This document shows positions 23,126-32,600 of a DNA stretch of 64,000 nt, in pieces (the stretch's first letter is position 1; each line of letters begins with the position of its first letter). This DNA comes from a virus. The position numbers and the translations under genes are program-made. The stretch spans positions 1-64,000 of the IMG/VR virus record IMGVR_UViG_3300042691_050360; one strand, given 5' to 3'. The notes under the pieces were generated by a model that was given only the letters and a program-made list of their open reading frames with translations, made no database searches and was not told the origin of the DNA.

Positions 23126-23756
23126 GATAAACAATCTGTCACTCAGAGTGGCTACAGCAAAGGGTATAAAAGAGAGAATAAATGTTCAAAGTTCAACATT
23201 GAGAGAAAAGATCGATAGCAACGAAGAGGATGTCAAAATCAAGAAAGAAGCACATCTGCTTCTACTTGGGTTTATTTCTCAGCGGAGAGATGCCGCGATA
23301 AAATCAATTGAGAGCATGGGAACTTATGCTTTGCGGGCAATTTACAATGATGACAGGAAGCTGGTGTTCCTCAAGAATGAAGAGAAGAAAAATAGTTCTG
23401 CCTTTAAGATGGAAGTGGGGATTGAATCAACATTGAATGATGAAAGGATGATCACTGGTCTTAAAGACGAAAGAGGCGGCGGAGTTCTTGAAACTGCTTC
23501 ATTTGCATTAAGAATTGCTGCCCTGGAGTGGCTGGGATACAAAGGCCCTTTGATCCTTGACGAGGCTTACAAATCTGTGTCTTCTGATTCTAAGATCGTT
23601 AATGTGGCTGAGTTTCTTCGTAAATATGTTGACACTTCAGAAAGGCAGGTTTTTTTTGCAACTCACAAAGCGGATGTTTTTGAGGATTACGCGGACAATG
23701 TAATAGTTGTTCGCCAGCATCATGGCGTTTCTAAGGCTGAGGCAAAAGATGGATAA
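23094..23756 (+). CDS. Rad50/SbcC C-terminal half
   Basis: After about 60 residues of coiled coil, this protein has the ABC signature region GGGVLETASFALRI, Walker B PLILDEAYKSVS with its D-loop, and the ATHK switch His, that is, the C-terminal ATPase lobe of Rad50. With the N-terminal half at 20788-21912 it completes the ATP sites. TTG 23094 is preferred because GAGGAGG ends 9 nt before it; TTG 23085 and TTG 23100 are also in frame. Start assignment is therefore uncertain by a few residues; the family is clear. Confidence 0.8.
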   Translation: MNLNSQKLNAKINNLSLRVATAKGIKERINVQSSTLREKIDSNEEDVKIKKEAHLLLLGFISQRRDAAIKSIESMGTYALRAIYNDDRKLVFLKNEEKKNSSAFKMEVGIESTLNDERMITGLKDERGGGVLETASFALRIAALEWLGYKGPLILDEAYKSVSSDSKIVNVAEFLRKYVDTSERQVFFATHKADVFEDYADNVIVVRQHHGVSKAEAKDG

Positions 23757-24432
23757 GCATTTTGAGAAATCTCTAGTCGCTTTGCTGAATAATTGGCACG
23801 AAAATCTTTCGCAATCAGATGATCACGAAATAGTAACTTATGAATTTGCTAAAAATAAATTCAGGAACAAATATCTGGCGAAAACTGGAGAGTTCTTAAA
23901 GATCACCAAACGGTTGGAGACGAATCAGTTTAATAAAATATGCATTGGTCTTGCGAAAAATTATGAAGTGGATGAGAAGCTTATAGATGAGTACCTAGAA
24001 TGGTGTTTTGAAAATTATGATTTTTTCATTAAAAAATACAAATCATTCGGCTTAATACCTTGTGCTAATTTTGCAAGTGAATGGACTAAAGACTTCTTGA
24101 AATTTAATTTCAGTAGTAAGGTCACACTACACGATCTGGAAGAAATTGAAGTGCATAAAAGCGTTTTGTCTTATCTTGAACAATACGGCGTTCCGCTTGT
24201 GTCTACTAAGTTACAGAAAGAGAAAAACCTAAATGGTGCTTCATTGTGTAACTTAATAATAAGCAAGCTTCAAGATCTTACGAAATCCAAAGAGGGATTA
24301 TCGAAATTAAAAAATATTCTGCGTGTCACAGTAGAGAATGCCCCCTACTCTCCTGGAATATTATTTAGTAATTACAAAAAAAGTCTCGCTGATTTATTCA
24401 TTTATTTTGGTGATGAGCCTTGGTGCAAATAA
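23749..24432 (+). CDS. Hypothetical protein, 227 aa
   Basis: Start ATG 23749 (MDKHFEKSLVALL) overlaps the end of rad50 C by 8 nt; the longer frame to 23707 lies wholly inside that gene. The protein is helical and rich in Lys, Phe and Asn, with no motif I recognise. Its position between rad50 and an AAA+ ATPase gene, with the following start overlapping its stop (TAATG), suggests a role in replication or recombination. I cannot say more. Confidence 0.5.
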   Translation: MDKHFEKSLVALLNNWHENLSQSDDHEIVTYEFAKNKFRNKYLAKTGEFLKITKRLETNQFNKICIGLAKNYEVDEKLIDEYLEWCFENYDFFIKKYKSFGLIPCANFASEWTKDFLKFNFSSKVTLHDLEEIEVHKSVLSYLEQYGVPLVSTKLQKEKNLNGASLCNLIISKLQDLTKSKEGLSKLKNILRVTVENAPYSPGILFSNYKKSLADLFIYFGDEPWCK

Positions 24433-26039
24433 TGCTTAAGTCTGAAGAATATATAAAAGAATTAGAAAATCAAATTAAATCAAATCGCTCTTTGATTTAT
24501 ATCACCACGCATGAAGAGCACAGAATCAAAGAAGCTGTGCAGGCAATAGCCTGCAAGCGTTCTAAACCATGGTCTTTTGTTTTCTGGGATATTGCATCTG
24601 GCGGTATGTCAAATTCTGAAGATTTTAAATTGGAAAAAGATTTAGATCAGCATGGAATTTTAGATTGGTTCAATGATCTTATTGTTGAGAAAGATGATTT
24701 TTGCATTTTAGTTCTGCATGATTTTTATAAATTTTTAGCACCTGATGGACATCCAGGTCAGACAGAAATAACTACAATCAGGTCTTTGAAGAATTTAATT
24801 GAGAAATGCAATGTAGAGCGAAAATGCATCATTTTGACCGGGGCAAAATATTTTATGCCACTTGAATTTGAGAAGCTCGCTTGTTTAATAGACTGGCCCC
24901 TCCCAGAGAAGGAGCTGATTAGAGAAAAGGTTCGTAGCTTAATAGGGAAGACGAAGAACAAAACCGATCTTTCCAAGAACTTCCGCACGGATTACGAAGA
25001 CTCTGAATTAGAGAATATCACCAGGGCTTTTCAGGGCCTCTCATTGAGAGAAATTGAGATGATATGTACTTATTTCATCTTAACAGAAAAGGAATTTAGC
25101 CCGCAAAAAATCGCTTCTAAGAAACAAGACATCATTAAACAATCTGGAATTCTAGAATGGATCGATTTAGAATTCGATTTAAACAAAGTGGGTGGATTAG
25201 ATAATCTAAAAAACTGGCTAAACAAAAGAAAGGGTGCCTTCTCAGAGAATGCACAAAATTATGGATTGCCAGCAAACCCTAAGGGGCTTTTAATTATTGG
25301 AATCCAGGGTGCTGGTAAAACTAGAATCTCAAAGGCTATAGCTTCTTTCTGGTCACTGCCTTTGCTCCGGCTTGACATTGGAAGAGTTTTTTCTGGAATC
25401 GTGGGTAGTTCTGAAGAAAACCTACGATCTGTAATTAAAACTGCTGAATCGGTAGCACCTTGCATCATGTGGTGCGATGAAATTGATAAAGCTTTTTCCG
25501 GCGTGAGCGGAGCCACAGACTCAGGTACATCATCTAGAATTTTTGGAACATTCCTTACCTGGATGCAAGAGAAAAAATCGGCAGTTTTCGTTGTCGCCAC
25601 AGCAAATGTTGTCGCCAACTTGCCTCCGGAACTTATCAGGAAAGGTAGGTTCGATGACATCTTCTTCGTTGATTTACCCGATGATGAAGAAAGAAAACAG
25701 ATCTGGACTATTCACCTTGAGCAAAGAAGTTTTGAGACCAAAAATTTTGATTTAGAAAGGCTTGTAATTGAGTCAAATGGGTTTACTGGTGCGGAGATTG
25801 AAGCGGCGATAGTTTCTGCAATGTATGAGGGGTTTTCGGACAACGAGAGGCCCATTTCAACCGTAGATATTATTAAGGAATTAAAAGAATCGGTTCCGAT
25901 TTACGTTACAATGAAAGAAAAAATTGAAGAATTACGAGGCTGGGCTAGTAAACGAGCAAGAAATGCTTCTAAGGCTAAAAACATTGTCATTATGAATGAT
26001 GTACCAGCATCTGCACCTGGTGGTGATGAAGAATTATGA
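24432..26039 (+). CDS. AAA+ ATPase of the Ycf46/FtsH-like type
   Basis: The 535-aa protein has a non-ATPase N-terminal region (about 1-240) similar in layout to Ycf46-like ATPases. A single AAA+ module follows: GGLDNLKNWL, Walker A GIQGAGKT (about 289-296), pore-like and Walker B CIMWCDEIDKAFSG, sensor 1 VVATAN, arginine fingers RKGRFD and a sensor-2 lid (FTGAEIEAAI). It lacks the FtsH protease and membrane anchor. Such ATPases remodel protein complexes. Start ATG 24432 overlaps the previous stop, and its stop overlaps the helicase loader gene by 4 nt, so a role at the replication fork is plausible but inferred. Confidence 0.78.
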   Translation: MLKSEEYIKELENQIKSNRSLIYITTHEEHRIKEAVQAIACKRSKPWSFVFWDIASGGMSNSEDFKLEKDLDQHGILDWFNDLIVEKDDFCILVLHDFYKFLAPDGHPGQTEITTIRSLKNLIEKCNVERKCIILTGAKYFMPLEFEKLACLIDWPLPEKELIREKVRSLIGKTKNKTDLSKNFRTDYEDSELENITRAFQGLSLREIEMICTYFILTEKEFSPQKIASKKQDIIKQSGILEWIDLEFDLNKVGGLDNLKNWLNKRKGAFSENAQNYGLPANPKGLLIIGIQGAGKTRISKAIASFWSLPLLRLDIGRVFSGIVGSSEENLRSVIKTAESVAPCIMWCDEIDKAFSGVSGATDSGTSSRIFGTFLTWMQEKKSAVFVVATANVVANLPPELIRKGRFDDIFFVDLPDDEERKQIWTIHLEQRSFETKNFDLERLVIESNGFTGAEIEAAIVSAMYEGFSDNERPISTVDIIKELKESVPIYVTMKEKIEELRGWASKRARNASKAKNIVIMNDVPASAPGGDEEL

Positions 26040-26752
26040 TCTCGACACACATGTTTAACCAACCTGAGCTGATCGAGCTCGATCTGAAGAAAAAGCTCGC
26101 AAATTTATATTCTTCCGCAGGCATACCTGTGAATTATCACTTTAAGACATTAGAAACAGATTGGTCTAGAAGTTATTCCCCCAGCGGCACGTTAACCGGA
26201 ACTGCAAAGAAGAGGTCTGAAGATATTTTTAACTTTATCAAAGGCTATATTACTGCACTAGATAGCATTGCCGCAGGCGATGGATTGAAAGTAAAATTCA
26301 AGACATCCATCAAGATGATTACTGATATTATTTTGGATGGCAGTAAATCATCTGGAAAAACTATGTTGATGTCTTTAATAGCACAAGAGTCAATTAATCG
26401 CGGGTATTCTGTGAAATATGTTGAATGGGCTGAATACTGTGACAGGTTTATATCCTTTGATTCACGAGGGATAAACGAAGACTTTTTCTCAGATTGTCTT
26501 AATTGTGATTTTTTGTTTTTTGACAATTTATATCAATATGATATTTCCAACAACAAATTCTTCGTTGTGCAGTTAGATCGTTTAATTTCTTCTAGAATCA
26601 ACAAAGGAAAAGTTACAATCTGTTCCATTGATACAATTAATAATCAAAACCCAGCTTTTGGATTCATTTGGAATAAATTCTCGCGGGAAACTTTTACCTT
26701 TAAACTACCGGAGGCCAATTTAAAAATTGAAAATAAGTCAAAGAGATCTTGA
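26036..26752 (+). CDS. DnaC/IstB-like helicase loader
   Basis: The 238-aa AAA+ protein carries Walker A ILDGSKSSGKTML (about 99-111), a Walker B-like FLFFDNLYQ (about 158-166) and a sensor segment ICSIDTINN near 200. The short size and location directly before the DnaB gene fit a helicase loader that places DnaB on single-stranded DNA. Walker B has Asn instead of the usual Glu after Asp (FFDN), so ATP hydrolysis may be slow or use another residue. The 3' end overlaps dnaB by 26 nt. Confidence 0.65.
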   Translation: MISTHMFNQPELIELDLKKKLANLYSSAGIPVNYHFKTLETDWSRSYSPSGTLTGTAKKRSEDIFNFIKGYITALDSIAAGDGLKVKFKTSIKMITDIILDGSKSSGKTMLMSLIAQESINRGYSVKYVEWAEYCDRFISFDSRGINEDFFSDCLNCDFLFFDNLYQYDISNNKFFVVQLDRLISSRINKGKVTICSIDTINNQNPAFGFIWNKFSRETFTFKLPEANLKIENKSKRS

Positions 26753-28223
26753 ATTTAAGGTGCTTAAATGCATCACCACATACGACACAGCCCTGGATAT
26801 AGCCACGGAAAAATCATTACAAGATTTCTACTTCCTTTCTAAAGAGCCGGGGATAGAAATTCCACTTACTGGGAAGATTTTTAACCTATGCAAGAGTTAC
26901 TACAAAGATTCAGGTGGCTTTAAGCTGACAGAAACTGTTCTAGAGAGTTTGCTTCTTAAGAAGAATGTACAGCCAGCCGCTCAGGCAAAGATGCTTACCA
27001 TTTGGTATGATCTTTGCGAAGAAGAGGTTAGTTTAGATGATTTACCACATCTTATAGATTTGATGAAGGATCGTTATGTTGTAACCCTCCAGGCTGAATG
27101 TATTGACAAGGTTGCTGAGTTAGTCAACAAAGATCAGGTCACTGAATCTATAACTATTATTTCAGACTATGTGAGTGTGATGCATGAAGTTAAAGATGAC
27201 TTCCAAAAGGACAAAGTAGCCTTTGATATGTCCGATGCTTCAAACTTCTTCCTTGCAGAATATGACGAGCGAGCTTTAAACCCCAATCTTTACAAAGGTA
27301 TTGACTGTGGACTGTCTCATATTGACCATAAAACCTTTGGTTTTATGCCTTCACAGTTAATTGTACTTCTTGCTCCGTCTTCAGGTGGTAAGTCCGTTCA
27401 ACTTCTGAACTGGGCGGATCACGCTCATAGAGTTTGTAAGAAAAATGTTGTTTACTTCTCATTCGAAATGTCTTCTTGGCTTTGTAAGACCCGACACGCT
27501 TCGCTGATTAGCGAAGTGGACTACAGTCATATTAAGGGCATGAACATAACTGCCGCCGAAAGAGAGCAGCTTGACAAAGCTCTTCAAGCCGCCAATAATG
27601 GTAAATATTTCGAATATATTGAGGCTATTGAAGATCCTACGCCTGAGTTTATTGAGCAAAAGATTAAAGAGCTTACGCTGTCCAGGGGTAAGCCAGATCT
27701 TGTTGTCGTAGACTATGTTGGAAACATGACCACGCGAGGTACAAGTAAAAATGCAAAGCACTGGGAGAAGAATGGTGACGCATCTGAGGGTTTATTTAAA
27801 CTAGCTAAGAGATTCGGGATTCCAATTCTAACAGCTCAACAGGTCAACAGAGATGCAATTAAGGAAAACAGAAAACGCAAAGATGACGGAAAATCTGCTG
27901 CTTATTATCAGGACGCAGCATCTGGTGATCAACGGCTTATGCACCTTGCTACTTATGTAATTGGAATGGAGCCAAATAAAGATGAGCATCTCTGCTGGTA
28001 TCACCCAGTTAAAATGCGAGACTCTTGGTTTCCCCCGTTTGCGGCAAAATGGATTCCTGAGTACAACAAGGTGGTTGAACTAACTGATTCTCAACAATCA
28101 GCTCTTGATTTTGTGAAATCAGCAGATATTAACAGCTTTGCTGAAGAGAAAAATAAGCCGGTCAAAACTTATGTTGAAACTCAAGTGGACTTGTCAGGAT
28201 GGGCGGACGAAATTGATTTCTGA
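26727..28223 (+). CDS. dnaB: DnaB-family replicative helicase
   Basis: The 498-aa protein has a helical N-terminal domain (1-180) and a RecA-like motor: GLSHIDHKTFGFMPSQL, Walker A APSSGGKS near residue 217, VVYFSFEMSS, Walker B LVVVDYVGNM near 330, and the LTAQQVNR motif near 370. Late motifs include an RLMHLATYVIGM segment and the HPVKMRDS region that carries the arginine finger in this family. It would unwind DNA as a hexameric ring. Start is TTG 26727, with GGAGG 12 nt upstream, inside the end of the loader gene. A compact C-terminal tail (DLSGWADEIDF) could dock a partner. Confidence 0.9.
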   Translation: MKISQRDLEFKVLKCITTYDTALDIATEKSLQDFYFLSKEPGIEIPLTGKIFNLCKSYYKDSGGFKLTETVLESLLLKKNVQPAAQAKMLTIWYDLCEEEVSLDDLPHLIDLMKDRYVVTLQAECIDKVAELVNKDQVTESITIISDYVSVMHEVKDDFQKDKVAFDMSDASNFFLAEYDERALNPNLYKGIDCGLSHIDHKTFGFMPSQLIVLLAPSSGGKSVQLLNWADHAHRVCKKNVVYFSFEMSSWLCKTRHASLISEVDYSHIKGMNITAAEREQLDKALQAANNGKYFEYIEAIEDPTPEFIEQKIKELTLSRGKPDLVVVDYVGNMTTRGTSKNAKHWEKNGDASEGLFKLAKRFGIPILTAQQVNRDAIKENRKRKDDGKSAAYYQDAASGDQRLMHLATYVIGMEPNKDEHLCWYHPVKMRDSWFPPFAAKWIPEYNKVVELTDSQQSALDFVKSADINSFAEEKNKPVKTYVETQVDLSGWADEIDF

Positions 28224-28734
28224 TTTTGATGAAATAAATCTTCAATTCCATGCTGACAAATGGCTGGAAGAGAATTATGGTTGTGAATTTTTCCATGGCG
28301 GTGGAGGATTTCTCAATTCGTCTTGTCCGTTTGAAGATCATAACGACTCCAGCCCATCTTTCGGCGTGAACACAGAGAAGGGCTTTTTTAAATGTTTTGG
28401 TTGCGGTAGAGAGGGTTCATTAATTAAGCTCGTTAGTTTGATTATGGATATTAATTTCTTTCAAGCAATAAATGTAATTGCTGTTTACGAGAACATTAAT
28501 ATAGACAATCTTGATACTTTGGCCGTAAAGAATGATAAGTTCAAAAAAGTTATCGCAGAAAAAGACACTGAAATCGTAAAAAATAAAAGGCTTATAAAGA
28601 AGGTAACAATCAAGATAAAAAAAGTATTGCAGAAAGATTTTGACAAAGCAGATCAAATGTTTCAGCAATTAGACGATTATATCAGAGAAAACGACTATAA
28701 TAGTATTAAGGAGATGATAAATGGAATTGCATGA
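28213..28734 (+). CDS. DnaG-type primase zinc-binding domain protein
   Basis: The protein contains the CHC2 zinc finger of DnaG primases: CPFEDHNDSSPSFGV, then FFKCFGCGREGS, giving the Cys-His-Cys-Cys set near residues 36-63. The C-terminal 90 residues are a Lys-rich helical region and carry no polymerase domain. The TOPRIM half of the primase is encoded separately at 35611. I start at TTG 28213, which overlaps the end of dnaB by 11 nt; ATG 28138 would add 25 residues inside dnaB. The zinc domain selects priming sites on single-stranded DNA. Confidence 0.75.
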   Translation: MISDFDEINLQFHADKWLEENYGCEFFHGGGGFLNSSCPFEDHNDSSPSFGVNTEKGFFKCFGCGREGSLIKLVSLIMDINFFQAINVIAVYENINIDNLDTLAVKNDKFKKVIAEKDTEIVKNKRLIKKVTIKIKKVLQKDFDKADQMFQQLDDYIRENDYNSIKEMINGIA

Positions 28735-29011
28735 CGCTTTAGGGAAAAAAATAATTGACTCGGCAACTTTGGAAAGAATACAAAACAGGGTGAAAGAACT
28801 CACTGAAAATCCACCGAATCTAATTTGTGTTAATGTGGTGCTTAATGGCAACGCCGCTTTAAAGCACATGATTTGTCGAGAGATTATTATGCAATCTGCA
28901 GACATCTCTGAGCAAGATGCGGATTGGTATATTTTAAGATCTGGAGCAGAACGCGAGTTATTGCGGTTAGCCACTATCTCTGTTGAAAAACCAATCAATG
29001 ATCAAAATTAA
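28721..29011 (+). CDS. Hypothetical protein, 96 aa
   Basis: Unrecognised small helical protein with a CVNVVLNG segment in the middle. AAGGAG 7 nt before ATG 28721 is a strong ribosome site, and it overlaps the primase zinc-domain gene by 14 nt. It may be a small partner in the replication complex, but there is nothing to prove it. Confidence 0.5.
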   Translation: MELHDALGKKIIDSATLERIQNRVKELTENPPNLICVNVVLNGNAALKHMICREIIMQSADISEQDADWYILRSGAERELLRLATISVEKPINDQN

Positions 29012-29612
29012 TTCCGGCATGGCTCAATACGCCTTGAAGAATAACCTTCATGTGGAGCTTTTCATTTGGTGTTATTTGAAATCCATCAATAATAGTGGAT
29101 TCCACTCAATAAAAGATTTTGATGGTTGTCGAATCAATAATTCCTCTATCAAAAGAAAGCTCAAATCTAATATTTTCTTCTCCACATCGGGTGATAAAAT
29201 ATTCTTGAAAAGCCTAAAGAATATGCCGGCAAGTTTAAGCAAGAGAACATTCTTTTGTGGGCCGGAAGATCTTAATAAATTCCCCAGAAAATTAGCTCAT
29301 GGATCTGGAAACATAATTAAAGAATGGAATAGTACGACAATTAAGTATCTTATGATTTGCTTGGTTGCCTGTCAATATTCTGGAGAGAAGCCATATGCAT
29401 TAAAGCTGATCGCAGAAGACACTGGGTGCAGTATAACGATCATTCAAAGGGCCCTGAAGAATCTTTATGTTGAAAAATGGTTTCAAGAGCAAATTCAAGA
29501 GAGTGGCAGGTCGTATTATTGTGGCAAAAAATTGCTTAATTTCTCCCCTAACTATTACAAGTTAAATATCGGATCTTATTCCGCGAAAAAACCATCTTCA
29601 GCCCGTATATAG
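28998..29612 (+). CDS. Hypothetical protein with helix-turn-helix region, 204 aa
   Basis: Start ATG 28998 is chosen over TTG 28983; both overlap the upstream gene. The C-terminal half has a winged-helix-like segment (LKLIAEDTGCSITIIQRALKNL, about 145-166, as in replication initiator or transcription factor domains), and a Cys-containing loop near SYYCGKKLL. The N-terminal half is Lys/Asn-rich. Its place just before the polymerase gene suggests a DNA-binding replication factor. Function not established. Confidence 0.5.
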   Translation: MIKINSGMAQYALKNNLHVELFIWCYLKSINNSGFHSIKDFDGCRINNSSIKRKLKSNIFFSTSGDKIFLKSLKNMPASLSKRTFFCGPEDLNKFPRKLAHGSGNIIKEWNSTTIKYLMICLVACQYSGEKPYALKLIAEDTGCSITIIQRALKNLYVEKWFQEQIQESGRSYYCGKKLLNFSPNYYKLNIGSYSAKKPSSARI

Positions 29613-29618
29613 ATATAT

Positions 29619-32600
29619 ATGTGCAATAACAAAGATTTTGTTCATCTCCACTGCCACACTCACTTCAGTGTTCAAGATGCTTTACCTACCCCTGAAAAAC
29701 TTATTCTGGGAGCAAAAGCACAGGGATTTACATCTATTGCCATCACAGATCACGGCAAGATGGCTGGTCACGTTGAGTTTGCTGATGCTGCACACCGTAA
29801 CCAAATCAAACCAATCTTGGGCTGTGAATTTTATTTAGCAAAAGACAGATACGAAAAGAATCCTCTTGCAGAAGATGGAACGAAGAAAGGGCGAGAAAAG
29901 CTTTCTCACTTGACAATTCTGGCACAAAACAAACAAGGATATAGAAACATTCTCCAATTGGGACATGAGGCTTCTAATCCAGATTGTTATTACTATTTCC
30001 CAAGAATTGACTTTGATTATCTTGCTCAGCATAACGAGGGGCTTATCATTTTGTCGGGCTGTTTGGCGTCAGAGCTTCAACAAGCTTTGCTCAAGGGCAC
30101 ATACGAAGATGGTCTTCGTGTTGCTAAGAAGTACAAAGAAGTGTTTAATGACAGGTATTTTATCGAATTACAATATCATGGAATCGAAGAACAAAAACAC
30201 AATCTTCCCATGTTGATGAAAATCGCCAAAGACCTTGATATTCGCACGGTAGCATCCAACGACGTACACTATGTTGAATCGCAGGATTGGGAGTTACATG
30301 ATGTCCTTATTCAGATGAAGGACTTGAGAAATGACAAAGGGTCTAAGAATACGGGCAAAAAAGAAGCTTATGGTTCACACCAATTTTGGCTAAAGTCTTA
30401 CGACGAGATGAATAAGATTTTTGGAGGCAGAGTTCCTGAATCTCTTTCTAACACCAAGTTGATTGAAGAGATGGTAGAGGACTATTATCAAGTGGATCTT
30501 CCTCATATGTTGCCAGAAGGAAAAATTGATAATAACAATCTTGTTTTTAAGAATTTCTGGGAAACTAAGCTACCCCACCATGAATCAAAAGAAGCTTATT
30601 TGGCTTATCAATGCTTTGTTGGTCTGAAGAGGCTTGGGCTAGAAAAGAACCAAGAATATGTAAAGCGGCTGAAATACGAGATAGAAACAATCTGGTACAT
30701 GGGTGTAACAGATTACTTCTTGATTCAAAAAGAAATGGTCGATTACATGACCGAAAAAGACATCCTTTTTGGTGTCAGAGGTTCTGGCGTTGGTTCACTC
30801 GTTAACTATTGCTTAGGAATTTCTTCAGCCGATCCAATTAAGTTTGGCCTGATGTTTGAGCGATTCTTAAACCCAGGACGAGGAAACCAATACGCTATTG
30901 ATCTTGAGGGCTACGAAGTAAGTAGTTCGACAATTGACGAGGCAGAGGCTATAAATTGGCTCAGATCTACATGTAAAGAGTTTCTTTCTAAGCCGGAAAA
31001 CACGAAGTATGAATCAAGAATCGCCCGAGAACTTTGGGTTTTAGAGAATCAAAAAATGGCTATCACTTTGAATGAGGCAGTTAATGCTAATCACAAATTG
31101 AAGCAAAATTCATCTAATTTTGTGTTATTCTATGCAATTGGGCTAATAGATGTAGCTCCAGTTGGTGATTTGATTATCAAGAAAGTGTCTGGGTTACCTG
31201 ATATTGACACTGATATTGATGACTCGAAGCGTCAAGAGGTCATTGAATGGGCTAAGCTTAGATTTGGTGAAGAAAATGTTAAGGCTGTTGGAACCTGGGG
31301 CACTTACAAAGCAAAAGCTGCTGTTCAGGGCACACTAAAAACATCAGAAAAGTTCAAGAAGCAATTTGGCGATAATCTAGCACAAATGGCAATGAAGGTA
31401 TCTGGCACTATTCCAAACAAGCCTGGTATCACAATTGAAGAAGCCAAGAAAGAAAGCGAGGATTTTGCTTATTGGGCGAACAGGTTCAAGAAAGAAATAG
31501 ATAACGCAACTAAACTGAATGGCACTATTTCAAATCTTGGAGTTCATGCGGCGGCCATCGTTGTTTCAAAAGAACCAATACACCATGTAGTGCCTATTGA
31601 GAACTCAAAGGGTACGCTTTGTACTGCGTTTGACATGTCTAACGTAGAGAGAACCGGTGCGGTTAAATACGACTATCTTGGTCTTGCAACATATAGGCAG
31701 ATTTCGCTGGCAAGAAAACTAATCAAACAAAGACACAATCAGGATATTGATTTGCTCAAAATTCCTTTGGATGATCCACATGTATTCAAGAGTGTTTTTT
31801 CAAAAGGTCTCACATCCACCGTTTTCCAATTTGCAAGCCCAGGCATGCAGAAGGCGTTGAAAGAAATTAAAGCTTCAACTATGAATGACTTAATTGCTGT
31901 CGCCGCTCTATATCGCCCCGGCCCCATGGATTATATTCCAGATTATGCCAAGGGGAAATTTAACCCTGGTGCTATCAAATACTGCCACCCATTGGTTGAA
32001 AAGCACCTTTCTCCCACCTTTGGCATCATGGTCTATCAGGAGCAAGCTATGTTCCTTGCTCGTGAAATGGCTAATTTAGATTGGCTTGAAGTTGATAAAC
32101 TACGAAAGGGTATTTCAAAAAAGTCAGGAAAGCAATTTGACGAAGCTTGCGAAAACTTTGCAAGAAAAGCATCTGAACGTGGTATTTCGAACGAAGTTAT
32201 TAAAGAAGTTTTACAATTGATGTCTAAATTCGGTGGCTACGCATTTAACAAGAGCCACGCCTGTATGTATGCAATCGTTGCTTATTGGACAGCATATTTC
32301 AAGACATACTACCCAGCAGAATGGATGGCGGCCTGTATCGAAGCTGATAAAGACGACACAGATAAGCTGGATATTTATATCCGGGAGTGTGAGAGATTGG
32401 GTGTTAGAATTAAAGAGCCAAACGTAAGCGAATCTGATTTAACAACTACTGTATCGGAAGATGGATTAATCTACTTGCCGATCACATCCTTGAAAGGTGT
32501 TGGATTGAGTGGAAATAGTATTGTTGAAAACAAGCCTTATACCAGTCTGGATGATTTCTCAGAGCGTAGCGGATGTAATAAATCATTATTCGTTGCATTA

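Noticed and set aside
30885-31190. Intein in the DnaE palm
   Set aside because: The extra segment has no splicing-block residues, no C-terminal His-Asn and no endonuclease domain; it reads as a plain domain insertion.
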